Made by a program: the position numbers and the translations under genes. Below, in pieces: positions 44,698-53,347 of a stretch of 64,000 nt of DNA. The DNA is taken from NCBI RefSeq assembly GCF_029836165.1, contig NZ_JAOEBG010000008.1:1-64000 (forward strand), given 5' to 3'. The DNA comes from Pseudomonas sp. GD04091. Its GTDB lineage: Bacteria > Pseudomonadota > Gammaproteobacteria > Pseudomonadales > Pseudomonadaceae. Position 1 is the first letter of the stretch; the number at the start of each line of letters is the position of its first letter. Under the pieces are notes generated by a model that searched no databases, was not told the DNA's origin, and worked only from the letters and a program-made list of their open reading frames with translations.

Positions 44698-46041
44698 TCA
44701 TTCTCCTTGCGCCGTGGGCGCGGTGGCGCTGACCTCCAGCGTCACGCCGTTGCGCGCGGTCACCCGCACGTGCTGGCCGGGTTGCAGCGGTGTCGCGCAC
44801 TGCGCCTGCCATTCTTCGCCCTGGGCCTGGACCGAGCCGCAGAACGGGTTGTCCGCGCGTACCAGGGTCACTGTGGCCAGGCTGCCCACCAACCCTGCGT
44901 CGCCGCTGACCACGGCACGCCTGCGCGCTTTTACCGCCATGCCCAGCACGCCACCGAGCAGCAGTGCCGAAGCCACCGCGAGGCTGACGATCAGTGCCAG
45001 GGGAATGCCGAAGCCGGGAGCGTCGGTGTCCATCAGGATCACCGCGCCGACCACGAAGGCGACCACGCCGCCGAAGCCGACCACGCCGAAGCTGGGTAGA
45101 AACGCCTCGGCGATCATGAACGCCATCCCGAGCAGGATCAGCGCTATTCCGGCATGGCTCACCGGCAGCAGCTGCAGGGCGTACAGCGCCAGCAGCAGGC
45201 AGATGCCGCCGATCACCCCGCCGACACCGGAACCCGGGCTCATGAACTCGAAGAGCAGGCCGTACACGCCGATCATGACCAGGATCAGCGCCACGCTGGG
45301 GTTGGTGATCACCGCCAGCAGCCGTGTGCGCCAGTCCGGCAGGTGCTCGGTCACGCTGGCGCCGGCGGTTCGCAGTTGCAGCGTCTGGCCGGCGGCGACC
45401 AGCTCGCGGCCGTCGAGCTGGCGCAGCAGGTCGGGCAGATCATTGGCGATCAGGTCGACCACCTTCAGGCTCTGGGCTTCGCTGGCCGGCAGGCTGACCG
45501 CTTCGCGCACGGCCTTCTGCGCCCAGTCGGCGTTGCGTCCGCGCAGCTCGGCCAGCCCGCGGATGTACGCGGCGGCGTCGTTGATCTGCTTGCGGGCGAG
45601 AATGTCTTCTTCGTTGTTCGCGGGCGCTTTGTCGCCTTTGCCGGGGGCGCCAATCTGCACGGGCGTGGCGGCACCCAGGTTGGTTCCAGGCGCCATGGCC
45701 GCCACATGGCTGGCATACAGGATATAGGTGCCGGCACTGGCCGCGCGGGCGCCGCCTGGGGCGACATAGGTGGCTACCGGCACCGGGCTGGCGAGGATGG
45801 CCTTGATGATCTGGCGCATGGCGCTGTCCAGCCCGCCGGGGGTGTCGAGGCGGATCACCACCAGTTGCGCGCCTTGCGCCTGTGCCTGGTCCAGGCCGCG
45901 TAGCAGGTAGTCGGCGCTGGCCGGGCCGATCGCGTCGTCGACGCTCAGCAACCAGACGCTGGCGCCTGGCGCGGCGTGGCCGGCCGGGGCGAATCCCAGC
46001 AACAGTGACAACAGCAGTACGCGCCAGCCGTGAGCGATCAC
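44698..46041 (-). CDS. NfeD-family membrane serine protease
   Basis: The 447-residue protein has a signal peptide (about 1-23), a ClpP-class protease domain (about 28-230) with [14 protein letters not shown] and the serine nucleophile region [12 protein letters not shown] (about 95-106), four membrane helices (about 240-360), and a C-terminal NfeD OB-fold domain (about 385-445). The long form is like the archaeal 1510-N protease that cleaves stomatin. The partner SPFH gene begins 2 bp downstream. Confidence 0.92.
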   Translation of the reverse strand: MIAHGWRVLLLSLLLGFAPAGHAAPGASVWLLSVDDAIGPASADYLLRGLDQAQAQGAQLVVIRLDTPGGLDSAMRQIIKAILASPVPVATYVAPGGARAASAGTYILYASHVAAMAPGTNLGAATPVQIGAPGKGDKAPANNEEDILARKQINDAAAYIRGLAELRGRNADWAQKAVREAVSLPASEAQSLKVVDLIANDLPDLLRQLDGRELVAAGQTLQLRTAGASVTEHLPDWRTRLLAVITNPSVALILVMIGVYGLLFEFMSPGSGVGGVIGGICLLLALYALQLLPVSHAGIALILLGMAFMIAEAFLPSFGVVGFGGVVAFVVGAVILMDTDAPGFGIPLALIVSLAVASALLLGGVLGMAVKARRRAVVSGDAGLVGSLATVTLVRADNPFCGSVQAQGEEWQAQCATPLQPGQHVRVTARNGVTLEVSATAPTAQGE

Positions 46042-46136
46042 CTGTCGTCACCTCGTGCGGACCAGTCCCTGAAGTTTAGTCGTGCCTGACCGACCACGGC
46101 CTAAACTTGTGGATGGGGGTAAACCGGAGGTGCAAC

Positions 46137-46595
46137 ATGCGTATGGCCAAGACCCTGCAGCAACGCCTGGACCAGGCCAACTGCGACTACGACATCATTT
46201 CCCATCCACATTCGGCCACCAGCCTGGAATCGGCGCGCACGGCCGGCGTGCCCGCCGAGCGGGTCGCCAAGTCGGTGATGCTCGATGACCGTCATGGCAA
46301 CTACATCATGGCCGTGCTGCCGGCCAACCGGCACCTGGACATGAGCGAGGTGCGCATGACCGGTGCCTGGCAGCTGACCCGTGAGAGCAACCTGCCGAGC
46401 CTGTTCGGCGATTGCGAGCGCGGAGCGATTCCTGCGTTGGGCGATGCCTACGACATCCCGATGCTGCTCGATCGCCGTCTTACCCGCCAGGGTGATGTCT
46501 ATCTCGAGGCAGGTGACCACGATCACCTGATCCACATGAGCATGGAGCAATACTTGAAACTGGTACCGCACGCCGAAGTGCGCGAACTGAGCTGA
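46137..46595 (+). CDS. YbaK/ProX-like aminoacyl-tRNA deacylase domain protein
   Basis: This 152-residue protein has the YbaK/INS fold: SHPHSATSLESARTAGVPAERVAKSVMLDD (about 22-51), with the conserved catalytic-type lysine in VAKSVML, and GDCERGAIPALGDAYDIPMLLD (about 88-109). Family members hydrolyse mischarged Cys-, Ala- or other aminoacyl-tRNAs. The ATG at 46137 lies 6 bp after GGAGG; an in-frame ATG at 46107 has no such site. The tRNA substrate cannot be stated. Confidence 0.87.
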   Translation: MRMAKTLQQRLDQANCDYDIISHPHSATSLESARTAGVPAERVAKSVMLDDRHGNYIMAVLPANRHLDMSEVRMTGAWQLTRESNLPSLFGDCERGAIPALGDAYDIPMLLDRRLTRQGDVYLEAGDHDHLIHMSMEQYLKLVPHAEVRELS

Positions 46596-46655
46596 TACTC
46601 GCAACCCATACCGGGCTGGCGTCGTGGACGATCGGTCCGGCTACAGGAGTGAATC

Positions 46656-46898
46656 ATGGAAGCGCCGATCCACAAGTTTTCCGAACTGTTCAAGCAACTG
46701 GGGCTGCCCGACGATGCGCTGGGCATCGACCAGTTCATCACCAGCCATTCGCCACTCAAGGGCGATGTGAAACTGGTGGATGCGCCTTTTTGGAACGAAG
46801 CCCAGCGGACATTCCTCAAGGAGATCATCGAGGAGGACGCAGATTGGGCGGAGTTGTTCGATCAACTCAACGAAGCACTGCGTCGCCCTCGCAAATAA
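46656..46898 (+). CDS. DUF2789 small protein
   Basis: The 80-residue acidic protein begins MEAPIHKFSELFKQLGLPDDALGIDQFI and contains FWNEAQRTFLKEIIEEDADWAELFDQLN, the pattern of DUF2789. It is soluble and helical. Function unknown. It lies 60 bp after the YbaK-like gene and after AGGAG. Confidence 0.87.
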   Translation: MEAPIHKFSELFKQLGLPDDALGIDQFITSHSPLKGDVKLVDAPFWNEAQRTFLKEIIEEDADWAELFDQLNEALRRPRK

Positions 46899-46966
46899 AG
46901 CGCCGAGCGGCACCTGATGGGTGACCGGGCCGTTGCTATGCTCAGGGAAAACAAGAGGGGATGGCG

Positions 46967-47605
46967 ATGAAAGATCCCTACGCACCAGGCTTCTGGTGCA
47001 CCGTGACGATCCTGGGCACCCTGACCGCCGGTTACTTCTACGGTATCCGGCACACTCACCAGATGAACCAGGCCGTGCAGTTTCTCTATGCCGCCGCCGC
47101 CGTGACCGCGGCGGTAGCGTTGTGCGGCCTGGCGTGGATCGCCTGGCAACAGCTGCACTTGAACCGGCGTGAGGTGGCCCAGGGGCGAACGTTGCTGACC
47201 ATCTGGAACACCAAGGTCGCCTTGCGGCGGGTCGAGACCGTGTTCGACCGCTACTTCTGGGGCAGCTACTGGCACTCCGGGCGCACGTTCGAGGAGGTGA
47301 TGGGCGAACTCAAGGGCACGCCGCTGGAGCAGAGCCTCGACGCCCTCAAGCGCCAGTGCCGGGAGCTCGATCGGGAAGTCCACGACCACCATCATCACTG
47401 GCTGGCCAATGCGCGGGACTTGTCCAGCGTGGCCACGGCCATGGCCCGTGAGCGTTACCAGCTGGACCTGTGCGATGCACCGGTGCGCGAAGGCGGCAAT
47501 ACCGCGGTGCTCAATCGCGATCTGGAAGTGCTGGTGTACACCTGGTCGGCGCGCCTGCGCAGCTTCGATCATCAGCTGGACGAGCTGGAGCGCGCCTACC
47601 ACTGA
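46967..47605 (+). CDS. Membrane-anchored hypothetical protein
   Basis: This 212-residue protein starts MKDPYAPGFWCTVTILG. It has two N-terminal membrane segments (about 8-25 and 37-58) followed by a cytoplasmic, helical, coiled-coil-like region rich in charged residues and histidine (DREVHDHHHHWLANARDLSSV, about 136-156). I do not recognise the family. The ATG at 46967 was chosen over one two codons upstream. It converges on the CBS gene with a 3-bp gap and no obvious terminator. Confidence 0.7.
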   Translation: MKDPYAPGFWCTVTILGTLTAGYFYGIRHTHQMNQAVQFLYAAAAVTAAVALCGLAWIAWQQLHLNRREVAQGRTLLTIWNTKVALRRVETVFDRYFWGSYWHSGRTFEEVMGELKGTPLEQSLDALKRQCRELDREVHDHHHHWLANARDLSSVATAMARERYQLDLCDAPVREGGNTAVLNRDLEVLVYTWSARLRSFDHQLDELERAYH

Positions 47606-47608
47606 GGC

Positions 47609-48046
47609 TCATTCGCCGCGGATGTACTGCTCCAGTTGGACGATTTGGTTTGCTTGCTCGGCGATGATCTCTTTAACCAAGTCACCGATCGAAAGCAGCC
47701 CCATGAGCTTGCCGTCCTGCACCACTGGCAGGTGTCGGAGGTGGCGGTTGGTCATCAGGCCCATGCAATACTCGAGGTTCTGCTTGGGCTCCACTGTAAT
47801 CACAGGGGCGCTCATGATCTCGTGTACCTTGGTGAACGGTGATGAACGGCCTTTGAGCACCAGCTTGCGGGCATAGTCACGCTCGCTGACGATGCCTACC
47901 ACCTGGTCGTGCTCCACCACCGGCAGTGCGCCGACGTTCTTCTCCGCCAGCAGCTTCAAGGCATCCAGTACCGAGTCATCCGGGCCGATGGTGTAGACGG
48001 TGTGGTGCTGGGACTTGGCTTTGAGAATTTGTTCGACGTTCTTCAT
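47609..48046 (-). CDS. CBS-domain-pair protein
   Basis: The 145-residue protein is essentially two CBS domains: about 8-63 (TIGPDDSVLDALKLLAEKNVGALPVVEHDQVVGIVSERDY) and about 77-132 (TVEPKQNLEYCMGLMTNRHLRHLPVVQDGKLMGLLSIGDL). Such pairs bind adenine nucleotides and act as small regulatory modules. The start MKNVEQILKAK at 48046 fits the family. Partner unknown. Confidence 0.92.
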   Translation of the reverse strand: MKNVEQILKAKSQHHTVYTIGPDDSVLDALKLLAEKNVGALPVVEHDQVVGIVSERDYARKLVLKGRSSPFTKVHEIMSAPVITVEPKQNLEYCMGLMTNRHLRHLPVVQDGKLMGLLSIGDLVKEIIAEQANQIVQLEQYIRGE

Positions 48047-48186
48047 ACGGGCCTCGGTGGGTGAAAAAGCGCGGTGTCGGAGTAAATAAAGCATCCGGCA
48101 CGGCGCTCTGCACGGCAATGCAGGAAACGGCATGGAGGCGATTGAAAAACGTCATCGTATGCGGGGGACAAACATCACCAGCGTGA

Positions 48187-48226
48187 GAACGAGCGTTGTG
48201 GGAGCGGGCCCCCGCAACGCTCGTTC
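48187..48226. terminator. Hairpin with REP-like loop downstream of the M20 gene
   Basis: GAACGAGCGTTG and its exact complement CAACGCTCGTTC are separated by 16 bp containing TGGGAGCGGGCC. The 12-bp perfect stem lies 13 bp beyond the M20 peptidase stop on the minus strand and may terminate or stabilise that transcript. Confidence 0.6.
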
Positions 48227-48238
48227 CAGACCGAAACC

Positions 48239-49969
48239 TCAGAGCTTCGGCATCTGCCCGATCCGCGCCACCATCTCGCTGACGATCTGCAGGTCGAGCA
48301 TGAACTGCTCCACGGTCTTGAACTCGTTGTCGTTGTGCCCGGTGTATTTCACGTCCGGCATGGCCAGGCCGAACTGCACGCCGTTGGGCAGGTCATGCAC
48401 CGAGGTCGCACCGGCAGAGGTGCCGTACTCGTGCTTCATGCCCAGATTCTCGCTGGCCACGGCCAGCAGGGCCTTGACCCACTCGCCTTCCGGGTTGCGG
48501 TACATCGGCTCGTCGAGGGTGTAGTTGTAAGCCACCGAGGTGTGGCTGTTGCGCGCCCAGGCTCCGAGCTTGTCGGAAATCTCGGACTTGAGGGTTTCCA
48601 GCGACTTGCCTTTTGGAATACGCAGGTTCACCGCCAGCTTCAGCGCCTTGTCATCCAGGCCGACGTAGGTCAGCGAGGTGGTCAGTGGGCCCATGAAGTC
48701 ATCCTTGAAGCCGATGCCGAGCTTGTTGCCCAGGTAGTCCAGGCCCCAGTTGTCGGCGGCGTAGCGGGCGGCGTCGGTGATGTGGTTGTGCTTGAGCGGC
48801 ACCTCGTTGCCCAGGCCATTGAGGAAATCGAGCATGCGCGCCACCGGGTTGACCCCGGACTCGGGCTCGGAGGAATGCGCCGACACGCCGGTCACGGTCA
48901 GTAGTACCTGCTTGCCGTCGACCTTGGCGTCGATGCTGAAGTCACCGCCATGGCGTTTGACGTATTCGGCGCCGGCCTTCTCCAGGGCCTTTGCCAGGTC
49001 GGCCGGCTTGTCGCCGATCAGCGTCGCCACCGAGCTGCCGGGGATCTGGTTGGTGGCCAGGCCGCCGGTCAGGTTGACCACCTCGGCGCCCTTGCCGGTA
49101 CCGGCACGTCGGGTGAAGGTGGCCATGACCGTGCCATAGCCTTTTTCGGCGATCACTACCGGGTAGCCGCCGTCCAGCGCCAGGTTGTAGTTGGGGGTGG
49201 CGTTGCGTTCGAAGTAGTAGGGGATGGCGTCACCGGTAGTTTCTTCGGTGGTGTCCACCAGCAGCTTGAACTGACGCGCCAGCGGCAGCTTCTCGTCCTT
49301 GGCCACTTTCAGCGCGTAGAGCGCGACGACGATACCGTTCTTGTCGTCCTCGGTGCCGCGTCCGTACATGCGATCGCCCACCAGGGTGACCTTGAACGGG
49401 TCGAGCTTGGTGCCGTCCTTGAGCTTCCAGTTGTCCGGATTGACCGGGACGACGTCGGCGTGGGCATGGATGCCGATCACTTCCTTGCCTTCGCCGAGGG
49501 TGATTTCGTAGACGCGATTGTCGATGTTGCGAAACTGCAGGCCGAAACCTTCGGCGAGGCTCTTGATCTTGTCGGCGATCTTGAGGAACTCCGGGTTCTC
49601 GTGCTGGGGTACACCCTCCTTGCGGTAGGTCGGGATCTCCACCAGCTCGCGCAGGGTTTCGGTAGCGGCCTTGCCGTACTTGATCCGGGTGTACAGGCCC
49701 AGCAGGCGGTTGATCTCGTCCTGCTGCTCGGCGCCCAGTGGCTTGCCGGCCAGGTACAGCTTGAGGGTTTCGTCCAGCTTGTCGGCCTTGGCCAGCTCGC
49801 TGCCGGCCAGCTTGCCGAGGAACTGCCTGAAATCGGTCGGGTCGCTGCCGTCGTAGGCCTTGATGATGGCGGCGGACTGCTGTTGGGACAGGTTGGCCTG
49901 GGCTGGCGCGGTGAACAGGGCCAGGCTGGCCAGCATCAGGGAGACGGCACAGAGCTTGGTAGATGGCAT
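48239..49969 (-). CDS. Exported M20-family dipeptidase
   Basis: The 576-residue protein has a signal peptide ([25 protein letters not shown]) and an M20 metallopeptidase domain with the zinc-ligand motifs [10 protein letters not shown] (about 142-151), [12 protein letters not shown] (about 177-188) and the catalytic glutamate pair [10 protein letters not shown] (about 212-221), with a lid domain in between. It resembles PepV/Sapep-like dipeptidases, here in the periplasm. The start is uncertain: the ATG at 49969 has GAAGGA 12 bp upstream, while one at 49981 is immediately adjacent to it. Substrate unknown. Confidence 0.88.
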   Translation of the reverse strand: MPSTKLCAVSLMLASLALFTAPAQANLSQQQSAAIIKAYDGSDPTDFRQFLGKLAGSELAKADKLDETLKLYLAGKPLGAEQQDEINRLLGLYTRIKYGKAATETLRELVEIPTYRKEGVPQHENPEFLKIADKIKSLAEGFGLQFRNIDNRVYEITLGEGKEVIGIHAHADVVPVNPDNWKLKDGTKLDPFKVTLVGDRMYGRGTEDDKNGIVVALYALKVAKDEKLPLARQFKLLVDTTEETTGDAIPYYFERNATPNYNLALDGGYPVVIAEKGYGTVMATFTRRAGTGKGAEVVNLTGGLATNQIPGSSVATLIGDKPADLAKALEKAGAEYVKRHGGDFSIDAKVDGKQVLLTVTGVSAHSSEPESGVNPVARMLDFLNGLGNEVPLKHNHITDAARYAADNWGLDYLGNKLGIGFKDDFMGPLTTSLTYVGLDDKALKLAVNLRIPKGKSLETLKSEISDKLGAWARNSHTSVAYNYTLDEPMYRNPEGEWVKALLAVASENLGMKHEYGTSAGATSVHDLPNGVQFGLAMPDVKYTGHNDNEFKTVEQFMLDLQIVSEMVARIGQMPKL

Positions 49970-50005
49970 GGGTGTGCGCATTCCTTCGCAAGTGTTGGTG
50001 GGTAC

Positions 50006-50021
50006 CCGTTTACGCAAACGG
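50006..50021. promoter_or_regulatory. Inverted repeat upstream of the M20 dipeptidase gene
   Basis: CCGTTT-acgc-AAACGG is a perfect 6-bp inverted repeat 25-37 bp upstream of the possible start codons. It could be an operator. Confidence 0.3.
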
Positions 50022-50090
50022 AAGATGCCCACGCTAACACCAATGACCACCGCAGAGGGAGAGGTGGCATTGTGAGCTCACGCACAAACG

Positions 50091-50121
50091 AAAAAGCCCC
50101 AGGCATGGCCTGGGGCTTTTT
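50091..50121. terminator. Bidirectional terminator downstream of tRNA-Arg
   Basis: AAAAAGCCCCAGGC and its exact complement flank a 3-bp loop. On the minus strand it ends in a U-tract directly after the tRNA, making a strong intrinsic terminator for it. Confidence 0.92.
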
Positions 50122-50126
50122 GAAGA

Positions 50127-50203
50127 TGGCGCACTCGGCGGGATTCGAACCCACGACCCCTGCCTTCGGAGGGCAGTACTCTATCCAGCTGAGCTACGAG
50201 TGC
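50127..50203 (-). tRNA. tRNA-Arg(CCG)
   Basis: The minus strand folds as a standard 77-nt tRNA with encoded CCA. The acceptor stem GCACTCG pairs with CGAGTGC, followed by discriminator G. The D-arm contains AGCTCAGCTGGAT, the anticodon stem CTGCC/GGCAG encloses loop CTCCGAA with anticodon CCG, and the T-arm reads GTGGGTTCGAATCCCGC. It decodes the CGG arginine codon. A terminator follows within 6 bp. The upstream side shows no phage or integrase gene. Confidence 0.97.
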
Positions 50204-50290
50204 AACGGGCCGCATGATACCCATCTGTTTCGATGACGTCCATCGCCTTGATATGAGGCTGTTTTTCCCTGAGAGGACGGTGTTGTTGCG

Positions 50291-50353
50291 TTCGCGGACA
50301 AGCCCGCTCCCACAGGGGCATGTGCTCGCTGTGGCGGCGGGCTTGCCCGCGAA
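50291..50353. repeat. Paired REP-like elements upstream of the GntR gene
   Basis: TTCGCGGACAAGCCCGCTCC (50291-50310, continuing to 50316) and GGCGGGCTTGCCCGCGAA (50336-50353) are opposed REP-like arms in the gap between tRNA-Arg and the regulator gene. Confidence 0.65.
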
Positions 50354-50441
50354 TGGGTTGGAACAGCGGATAAAAGTCTCTATTCATATGCCATATCGAT
50401 ATTTCCCAGTGTTGGGTCATGCCAGATATTGTCTGGTCACA

Positions 50442-50457
50442 ACTTGTTATAACAAGT
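50442..50457. promoter_or_regulatory. Perfect 16-bp palindrome, candidate GntR operator
   Basis: ACTTGTTATAACAAGT is a perfect palindrome 22 bp upstream of the regulator ATG. HutC-type GntR proteins bind palindromes of this kind (GT-N-TA-N-AC core), so autoregulation and control of the following AprA-like operon are likely. Confidence 0.65.
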
Positions 50458-50478
50458 CAGCCGACAGCGAAGACAATC

Positions 50479-51228
50479 ATGGCCGAACTGCTTCCCCTCT
50501 CCCCCGTACCGCTCTACACCCAGCTCAAGGAACTGCTGCGCGAGCGCATTCTCGACGGTACCTATCCACCACACAGCCGCATGCCCTCGGAAAACGAACT
50601 GGGCAAGGCCTTCGACGTCAGCCGCATCACCGTGCGCCAGGCGCTGGGCGACCTGCAGAAGGAAGGGCTGATCTTCAAGATTCACGGCAAGGGCACCTTC
50701 GTCGCCAAGCCCAAGGCGTTTCAGAACGTCAGCACCCTGCAGGGCTTGGGCGAATCGATGACGCAGATGGGTTACGAGGTGCTCAACCGCCTGCGCAGCT
50801 TCCGCCATGTGCCTGCCAACGCCCTGGTCGCGGCGCGCCTGCAGGTTGCCGAGGGCAGCGAGGTCACCGAGATCCGCCGCGTGCGCCTGATCAACCGCGA
50901 GCCGGTGTCGCTGGAAATCACCTGGCTGGCGAAGAGCGTCGGCGAGCGGCTGGAGAACGCCGATCTGGTCACCCGCGACATCTTCGTGCTGCTGGAGAAC
51001 GACTGCGGCATAGCCCTTGGCCACGCAGACCTTGCCATCGATGCGGTACTCGCCGACAGCGACCTGACCCAGGCGCTGGATGTGCAGGAGGGCTCGCCGA
51101 TCATGCGCATCGAACGCCTCACCCACACCGCCGACGGCACGCCGCTGGACTTCGAGCACCTCTACTACCGCGGCGACGCCTTCCAGTACCGCCTGCGCAT
51201 CGACCGCCAGAAGGGGGACAAGGCATGA
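50479..51228 (+). CDS. GntR-family (HutC subfamily) regulator
   Basis: The 249-residue protein has an N-terminal winged helix (about 8-75, PLYTQLKELLRERILDGTYPPHSRMPSENELGKAFDVSRITVRQAL) and a C-terminal UTRA effector domain (about 95-240). HutC-type regulators usually repress neighbouring genes until a small-molecule ligand binds. The ATG at 50479 was chosen by family; an upstream in-frame ATG at 50419 would place the candidate operator inside the coding region. Its stop overlaps the flavoprotein start (ATGA), so it is part of that operon. Confidence 0.92.
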   Translation: MAELLPLSPVPLYTQLKELLRERILDGTYPPHSRMPSENELGKAFDVSRITVRQALGDLQKEGLIFKIHGKGTFVAKPKAFQNVSTLQGLGESMTQMGYEVLNRLRSFRHVPANALVAARLQVAEGSEVTEIRRVRLINREPVSLEITWLAKSVGERLENADLVTRDIFVLLENDCGIALGHADLAIDAVLADSDLTQALDVQEGSPIMRIERLTHTADGTPLDFEHLYYRGDAFQYRLRIDRQKGDKA

Positions 51229-52949
51229 CTATCGAGACCCAGGACTACGACATCGTGGTGATCGGTGGCGGCACCGCCGGGCCCATGGCGGCGATCAAGG
51301 CCAAGGAGCAGGACAAACACCTGCGCGTGCTGTTGCTGGACAAGGCCAACGTCAAGCGCAGCGGTGCCATCAGCATGGGCATGGACGGCCTGAACAACGT
51401 CATCATTCCCGGCCACGCCACCGCCGAGCAATACACCAAGGAAATCACCGTCGCCAACGACGGCATCGTCAACCAGGCCACGGTGCACGCCTACGCCACC
51501 CGGAGTTTCGAGACCCTCGAGCAGCTCGACCGCTGGGGCGTGAAGTTCGAGAAGGACGAGACCGGCGACTACGCGGTGAAGAAGGTCCACCACATGGGCG
51601 CCTACGTGCTGCCGATGCCCGAAGGCCACGACATCAAGAAGGTGCTGTACCGCCAGCTCAAGCGCGCTCGGGTCGAGATCAGCAACCGCATGGTCTGCAC
51701 CCGCGTGCTGCTCGATGGCGATGGCGCGGCGGCCGGGGTGCTTGGTTTCGATTGCCGTTCGGGCGAGTTCCGGGTGATCCGCGCCAAGGCGGTGGTCCTC
51801 GCCTGCGGCGCCGCCGGGCGCCTGGGCTTGCCGTCCTCGGGCTACCTGATGGGCACCTACGAGAACCCGACCAACGCCGGCGACGGCTACGCCATGGCCT
51901 ATCACGCCGGAGCGGAGTTGGCGAACCTCGAGTGCTTTCAGATCAACCCGCTGATCAAGGACTACAACGGCCCGGCCTGCGCCTACGTCACCGGCCCGCT
52001 GGGTGGCTACACCGCCAACAGCAAGGGCGAGCGCTTCATCGAGTGCGACTACTGGAGCGGGCAGATGATGTGGGAGTTCCATCAGGAACTCGAAGGCGGC
52101 AACGGCCCGGTGTTCCTCAAGCTCGACCACCTGGCCGAGGAGACCATCCAGAACATCGAGCAGATCCTGCACGGCAACGAGCGCCCCAGCCGTGGCCAGT
52201 TCCACGCCGGGCGCGGTACCGATTACCGCCAGCACATGGTCGAGATGCACATCTCCGAAATCGGTTTCTGCTCCGGGCATTCGGCTTCAGGGGTGTGGGT
52301 CAACGAGAAGGCCGAGACCAGCGTGAAAGGGTTGTACGCCGCTGGCGACATGGCCGCGGTGCCGCACAACTACATGCTCGGGGCCTTCACCTACGGCTGG
52401 TTTGCCGGCGTGAACGCCGCGCAGTACGTGGCCGGGCGGGATTTCGCCGAAGTCGATGCCGGGCAGGTCGAGCGTGAGCGTGAGCGGGTGTTCGCGCCGC
52501 TGCATCGTGAGCACGGCCTGCCGCCAGCGCAGGTCGAGTACAAGCTGCGGCGCATGGTCAACGATTACCTGCAGCCGCCAAAGGTGACGAAGAAGATGGA
52601 AATCGGCCTGGCGCGGTTCGCCGAGATCGAGCGCGACCTCGGGCAGATGAAGGCCAGCAACCCCCATGAGCTGATGCGCGCGATGGAAGTCACGGTGATC
52701 CGCGACTGCGCCGAGATGGCGGCGCGGGCTTCGCTGTTCCGCGAGGAGAGTCGTTGGGGGCTGTACCACCATCGGGTCGATTTCCCTGAGCGCAACGATG
52801 ACGAGTGGTTCTGTCATTGCCATCTGAAGAAGGGCGAGGAGGGGGAGATGACCAGTTTCAAGAAGCCGGTGGAGCCCTACCTGGTCGCTCTGGATGCCGC
52901 GGAACAGACCGCGTACGAACGGCTGCGGGTCAAGACCGACGCGGCTTGA
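51225..52949 (+). CDS. AprA-like FAD-dependent oxidoreductase (fumarate reductase family)
   Basis: The 574-residue protein has a dinucleotide-binding N-terminus (YDIVVIGGGTAGPMAAIKAKE, about 8-28), an FAD-contacting region (KAVVLACGAAGRLG, about 188-201) and the C-terminal FAD-binding GLYAAGDMAAVPHNYMLGAFTYGWFAG (about 367-393). It belongs to the fumarate reductase/succinate dehydrogenase flavoprotein superfamily and resembles the alpha subunit of adenylylsulfate reductase, but is shorter. The 4Fe-4S ferredoxin gene that follows is AprB-like, supporting an Apr-type pair. The CHC motif in EWFCHCHLKKGEEGE near 540 is notable. The true substrate is unknown; a sulfur compound is plausible from the neighbouring ats genes. 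Confidence 0.8.
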   Translation: MTIETQDYDIVVIGGGTAGPMAAIKAKEQDKHLRVLLLDKANVKRSGAISMGMDGLNNVIIPGHATAEQYTKEITVANDGIVNQATVHAYATRSFETLEQLDRWGVKFEKDETGDYAVKKVHHMGAYVLPMPEGHDIKKVLYRQLKRARVEISNRMVCTRVLLDGDGAAAGVLGFDCRSGEFRVIRAKAVVLACGAAGRLGLPSSGYLMGTYENPTNAGDGYAMAYHAGAELANLECFQINPLIKDYNGPACAYVTGPLGGYTANSKGERFIECDYWSGQMMWEFHQELEGGNGPVFLKLDHLAEETIQNIEQILHGNERPSRGQFHAGRGTDYRQHMVEMHISEIGFCSGHSASGVWVNEKAETSVKGLYAAGDMAAVPHNYMLGAFTYGWFAGVNAAQYVAGRDFAEVDAGQVERERERVFAPLHREHGLPPAQVEYKLRRMVNDYLQPPKVTKKMEIGLARFAEIERDLGQMKASNPHELMRAMEVTVIRDCAEMAARASLFREESRWGLYHHRVDFPERNDDEWFCHCHLKKGEEGEMTSFKKPVEPYLVALDAAEQTAYERLRVKTDAA

Positions 52950-52964
52950 TCGTGATTTTCAGCA

Positions 52965-52990
52965 ACCTCTGTGGGAGCGGACTTGGCCCT
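52965..52990. repeat. Partial REP before the ferredoxin gene
   Basis: CTCTGTGGGAGCGGACTTGG matches one arm of the genome's REP family and lies in the 120-bp gap between flavoprotein and ferredoxin genes. It may stabilise the upstream message. Confidence 0.55.
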
Positions 52991-53069
52991 TGCCATCCAC
53001 CGCCGTTGCCACAGGCATGGCGCAGCCCTCACCAGAACGAGAGCCCGAAGGCTCCAAGGACCCCGTGAA

Positions 53070-53315
53070 ATGGCCTACCAACCCCAGGAAATCTTCTTTC
53101 GCAGCAGCGCCCCGGTCACCATCGATGAAGACAAGTGCATCGCCGAGAAAGGTTGCACCGTCTGCGTCGAGGTCTGCCCGATGGACCTGCTGGCCATCAA
53201 CCCGGCCACGCAAAAGGCCTACATGGCCTTCGACGAGTGCTGGTACTGCATGCCCTGCGAGAAGGACTGCCCCACCGGCGCGGTGAAGGTGGACATCCCT
53301 TACCTGTTGCGTTGA
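53070..53315 (+). CDS. AprB-like ferredoxin with two [4Fe-4S] clusters
   Basis: The 81-residue protein carries two cluster motifs: C-I-A-E-K-G-C-T-V-C-V-E-V-C-P (about 23-37) and C-W-Y-C-M-P-C-E-K-D-C-P (about 57-68). The CW(Y/E)CxxC second motif and the spacing resemble AprB, the beta subunit of adenylylsulfate reductase. It should pass electrons to or from the flavoprotein upstream. AAGGA precedes the ATG at 53070. Confidence 0.9.
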   Translation: MAYQPQEIFFRSSAPVTIDEDKCIAEKGCTVCVEVCPMDLLAINPATQKAYMAFDECWYCMPCEKDCPTGAVKVDIPYLLR

Positions 53316-53347
53316 ACACCCCACTCAATTGCGCCGTGGATTCTCCG

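Noticed and set aside
44051..45727. A 558-codon plus-strand frame opposite the SPFH-NfeD pair
   Set aside because: Antisense to two recognised genes and without a recognised domain; composition is typical of shadow frames.
50127..50203. tRNA-Arg as an attachment site for an integrated element
   Set aside because: No integrase gene and no direct repeat of the tRNA 3' end were seen nearby, and the flanking genes look like resident Pseudomonas genes.
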